NCBI GenBank assembly: GCA_937983035.1
Contig: CALKAN010000125.1
Coordinates: 1 to 7,819, forward strand
Length of the DNA: 7,819 nucleotides
From: an uncultured Paenibacillaceae bacterium
GTDB lineage: Bacteria; Bacillota; Bacilli; Paenibacillales; CALAME01
Reading direction: 5' to 3'
Shown here: one piece after another, positions 5,601 to 7,819 of the stretch
How positions within the stretch are numbered: the stretch's first letter is position 1
How the letters are laid out: each line of letters starts with the position of its first letter
Translations under genes and position numbers: made by a program
Notes under the pieces: model-generated
The model's input: the letters and a program-made list of their open reading frames with translations, nothing else
Database searches by the model: none
What the model was told of the DNA's origin: nothing

Positions 5601-5602
5601 GT

Positions 5603-7819
5603 CTATTTATTGCCGTCCTTTCGATCCAGTTCCTTTTGAAACCATTTTGCAGTCACCGTATTTGCATGCAGCAATTGTTCTGGCGTGCCTTCGAATACAA
5701 TTTGCCCGCCTTGCTTTCCGCCGCCCGGACCGAGTTCAATCACCCAGTCGCTCGCACCGATAAATTCCAAATTGTGTTCAATGATGATCACTGAATTCCC
5801 CCGATTGACCAAATTTTGAAGCACGTCAAGCAGCGTCTCGTTATCTTTCATATGCAAACCTAATGACGGCTCGTCCAACACATATATTTGTCCCTCTTTC
5901 TGCAAATGGCTCGCCAGCTTCAAGCGCTGAACTTCTCCGCCGCTGAGAGAACTTGTCGTCTGACCCAGCGTTAAATACCCTAAGCCAACGTCTTTCAGCG
6001 TCCGAATTCGTTTGATGATTTTCGGCGACTCAAATTGATCCATCGATTCATCGATCGTTAAATTTAATATTTCGACAATATTGTTGCCGCGGTATCGATA
6101 GGACAACGCTTCATCGGAATATCTCGTGCCGGCGCATGCTTCACAAGTGATCGTAATCGGATCCGCAAACGCCGCATCCGGCGTGATGACGCCTTTTCCT
6201 TTGCAAGCAGGGCAAGCTCCCAAAGAATTAAAACTGAACAATCCAGCAGGCTGCCCTGTTTCTTTAGAAAACAGAGAGCGAATCTCATCCATAATTCCCA
6301 TATAAGTCGCCAGCGTGGACCGGTCGGAAATCCCGATGCTGCCTTGGCCGACGGCGATCGTTTCCGGATAGTTTTCCGTGAATGCTTCCAGCATGAGCGA
6401 ACTTTTTCCCGAACCTGAAACGCCGCAAACGGCAACGAGCACATTTCGCGGAATGTTGACGCTGACATGTTTTAAATTGTTGTGATCAGCGTTTCTAATC
6501 GTAAAATATTCGGCGGCTTTCCGCGGGTTGCGGTTTACGCGAATGCGATGATCCGGCGTTGTCGCAGCGTTCGCTTGCCGCAATCCTTCCAATGTCCCTT
6601 GGTAAACGACTTCTCCGCCGTGAACGCCCGCTCCCGGACCCATTTCCACAATGACATCCGCTGCTTGAATGACCGATAAGTCATGTTCAATCACGATGAC
6701 GGTATTATGCTGTTCTTTCAACGTTTTCAGCATTTGGATGAGTAAATCGACTTCTTCCGGATGCAGCCCGGCGCTCGGTTCATCAAAAATATAAGTCATA
6801 TTGTTCAAACTGCTCCCTAAATGCCGGGCAATTTTCACTCTTTGAGCTTCGCCCCCCGACAATGTATCCATTTTTCGAGATAAACTTAAATAGCCTAGTC
6901 CCATCCGGACCAATTGCTCCAGCAGCGGAATGGCTTGCTGCGCGATCGACATTCCTAAAGGATCATTTGTTTTCTTCAGTTCATGCACCAGCTCTGCAAG
7001 CTCTAATTGATCGTATTCAGCGATATTCAACCCGTTGATGCGGCATGCCAGCACTTCGGGGTTTAAGCCGGAGCCTTGGCAAGTCTGGCATAAAGACTGC
7101 GTTGTAACGGCTAATACGTCATCTTGCGTCACTTCTTTGAGCTTCGTCAGATCTCGGTTGATATAAAGCCGCGTAAATCTCGGCAGCAGCCCGTCCCATT
7201 CATGCGGCTGCGGACCGTTTTTCGTATGAAAAGGCGCATACACCTTTTCTCCGTCCTCAGGTCCGTATAAAAACAGTTGAAGCTCTTTCTCATCAAAATC
7301 TTTGATCGGTATATCCGGATTGAATAATCCGCCGGTGATCATCCATCTGCCTTGCCAGCCCGAAGGGGACAACGGTTTAAATTTCACCGCATAATCGCGC
7401 AGCGACTTGTCGAAATCTACCAGCTTATTTAAGTCCGGGCGAATGACCTCTCCGTAACCGCCGCAATCCGGACATCTGCCAAACGAGCTTTGACTTGAAA
7501 AATCCGTTGCCGAACCGACGGCGGGCTTTCCGATCCTCGAAAACAGAAGCCGGATCAATGGATGTATGTCCATATATGTGCCGACAGTTGAGCGGGAATG
7601 TGCACCTGCCTGCCTTTGCTCCACGACGACGACCGGGCTTAAGTTTTGCATTAGATCGGCTTGAGGCCTTTCATATCTCGGCATTTGATTGCGAATGTAA
7701 AACGGCACATTCATCATCATTTGCCTTCTGCTTTCAGCTGCCAGCGTTTCGAAGACGACAGAGCTTTTCCCTGAACCTGATATGCCCGTAAATGCAATGA
7801 TGTTCTGTTTCGGCAAATT
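5603..7819 (-). CDS. UvrA-like tandem ABC ATPase lacking the UvrB-binding domain (UvrA2 type), N-terminus cut off
   Basis: The reading frame is open to the right edge (its first visible codon is AAT), so the true start is upstream. About 738 residues are visible; by analogy with UvrA, roughly 15-25 are missing. A TTG near the edge is probably internal. Numbering from that TTG codon, two ATPase halves are complete. Half one has Walker A GISGSGKS (11-18), a zinc motif beginning CPDCGGYG (115-122) and paired later with CQTCQGSG, signature LSGGEAQR and FDEPSAGLH. Half two has GVSGSGKSS, zinc pairs CPACKGKG and CEACAGTR, LSGGEVQR and LDEPSLGLH. The chain passes from LLFSRIGKP almost directly to the first zinc motif, so the UvrB-binding region of classical ~940-residue UvrA is absent. 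It should therefore bind DNA and ATP but not act as standard UvrABC. UvrA2/DrrC-type relatives are linked to tolerance of DNA-binding drugs. It probably shares a transcript with the downstream sirtuin gene. Confidence 0.9.
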   Translation of the reverse strand, partial: NLPKQNIIAFTGISGSGKSSVVFETLAAESRRQMMMNVPFYIRNQMPRYERPQADLMQNLSPVVVVEQRQAGAHSRSTVGTYMDIHPLIRLLFSRIGKPAVGSATDFSSQSSFGRCPDCGGYGEVIRPDLNKLVDFDKSLRDYAVKFKPLSPSGWQGRWMITGGLFNPDIPIKDFDEKELQLFLYGPEDGEKVYAPFHTKNGPQPHEWDGLLPRFTRLYINRDLTKLKEVTQDDVLAVTTQSLCQTCQGSGLNPEVLACRINGLNIAEYDQLELAELVHELKKTNDPLGMSIAQQAIPLLEQLVRMGLGYLSLSRKMDTLSGGEAQRVKIARHLGSSLNNMTYIFDEPSAGLHPEEVDLLIQMLKTLKEQHNTVIVIEHDLSVIQAADVIVEMGPGAGVHGGEVVYQGTLEGLRQANAATTPDHRIRVNRNPRKAAEYFTIRNADHNNLKHVSVNIPRNVLVAVCGVSGSGKSSLMLEAFTENYPETIAVGQGSIGISDRSTLATYMGIMDEIRSLFSKETGQPAGLFSFNSLGACPACKGKGVITPDAAFADPITITCEACAGTRYSDEALSYRYRGNNIVEILNLTIDESMDQFESPKIIKRIRTLKDVGLGYLTLGQTTSSLSGGEVQRLKLASHLQKEGQIYVLDEPSLGLHMKDNETLLDVLQNLVNRGNSVIIIEHNLEFIGASDWVIELGPGGGKQGGQIVFEGTPEQLLHANTVTAKWFQKELDRKDGNK

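Overview
The window looks like chromosomal DNA from a spore-former-type Firmicute (Bacilli; Bacillaceae or Paenibacillaceae are my best guesses). This rests on strong Shine-Dalgarno sequences (AGGAGG, GGAG, GAGGTG), GTG and TTG starts, a lipoprotein-type binding protein, cre-like boxes and mid-range GC. No rRNA, tRNA, CRISPR array, insertion sequence or phage gene is visible.

Layout, left to right. (1) The first 129 bases are the N-terminal end of a GH2 beta-glucuronidase-like gene (minus strand), cut by the window edge. (2) A 208-base divergent intergenic region (130-337) holds candidate promoters, cre-like boxes and small repeats. (3) A 419-residue AraC-family regulator follows on the plus strand; its real start is the ATG at 338, not an upstream GTG at 299. 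(4) Convergent to it is a three-gene ABC importer operon on the minus strand, transcribed as lipoprotein (3440-4624), FecCD-type permease (2397-3443), FecE-type ATPase (1633-2391). Overlapping or near-touching junctions suggest one transcript. (5) Its 236-base upstream region (4625-4860) holds a terminator-like stem for the gene above, a sigma-A-like promoter, a 9-bp direct repeat and a striking operator candidate made of three GTATAC hexamers on an exact 8-bp pitch. (6) A Sir2-type NAD-dependent deacylase (4861-5586) and, 16 bases upstream of it, a UvrA-like tandem ABC ATPase without a UvrB-binding domain (5603 to beyond the right edge) form a second minus-strand unit.

How the parts may work together. 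The AraC regulator probably controls the divergent glucuronidase gene. The ABC operon is a complete importer of the iron-siderophore/heme/cobalamin class, but its substrate cannot be read from sequence. It has no Fur-like box or visible riboswitch in front of it, and the GTATAC array suggests a different dedicated repressor encoded elsewhere. The UvrA-like/sirtuin pair is compactly arranged and probably co-expressed; whether the proteins cooperate is unknown.

The window is mostly ordinary genes. I do not see a clearly new system. The most noteworthy items are the GTATAC array with its promoter, the CobB-like deacylase motif and UvrA2 pairing of the sirtuin, and the cre-like box over the araC promoter.
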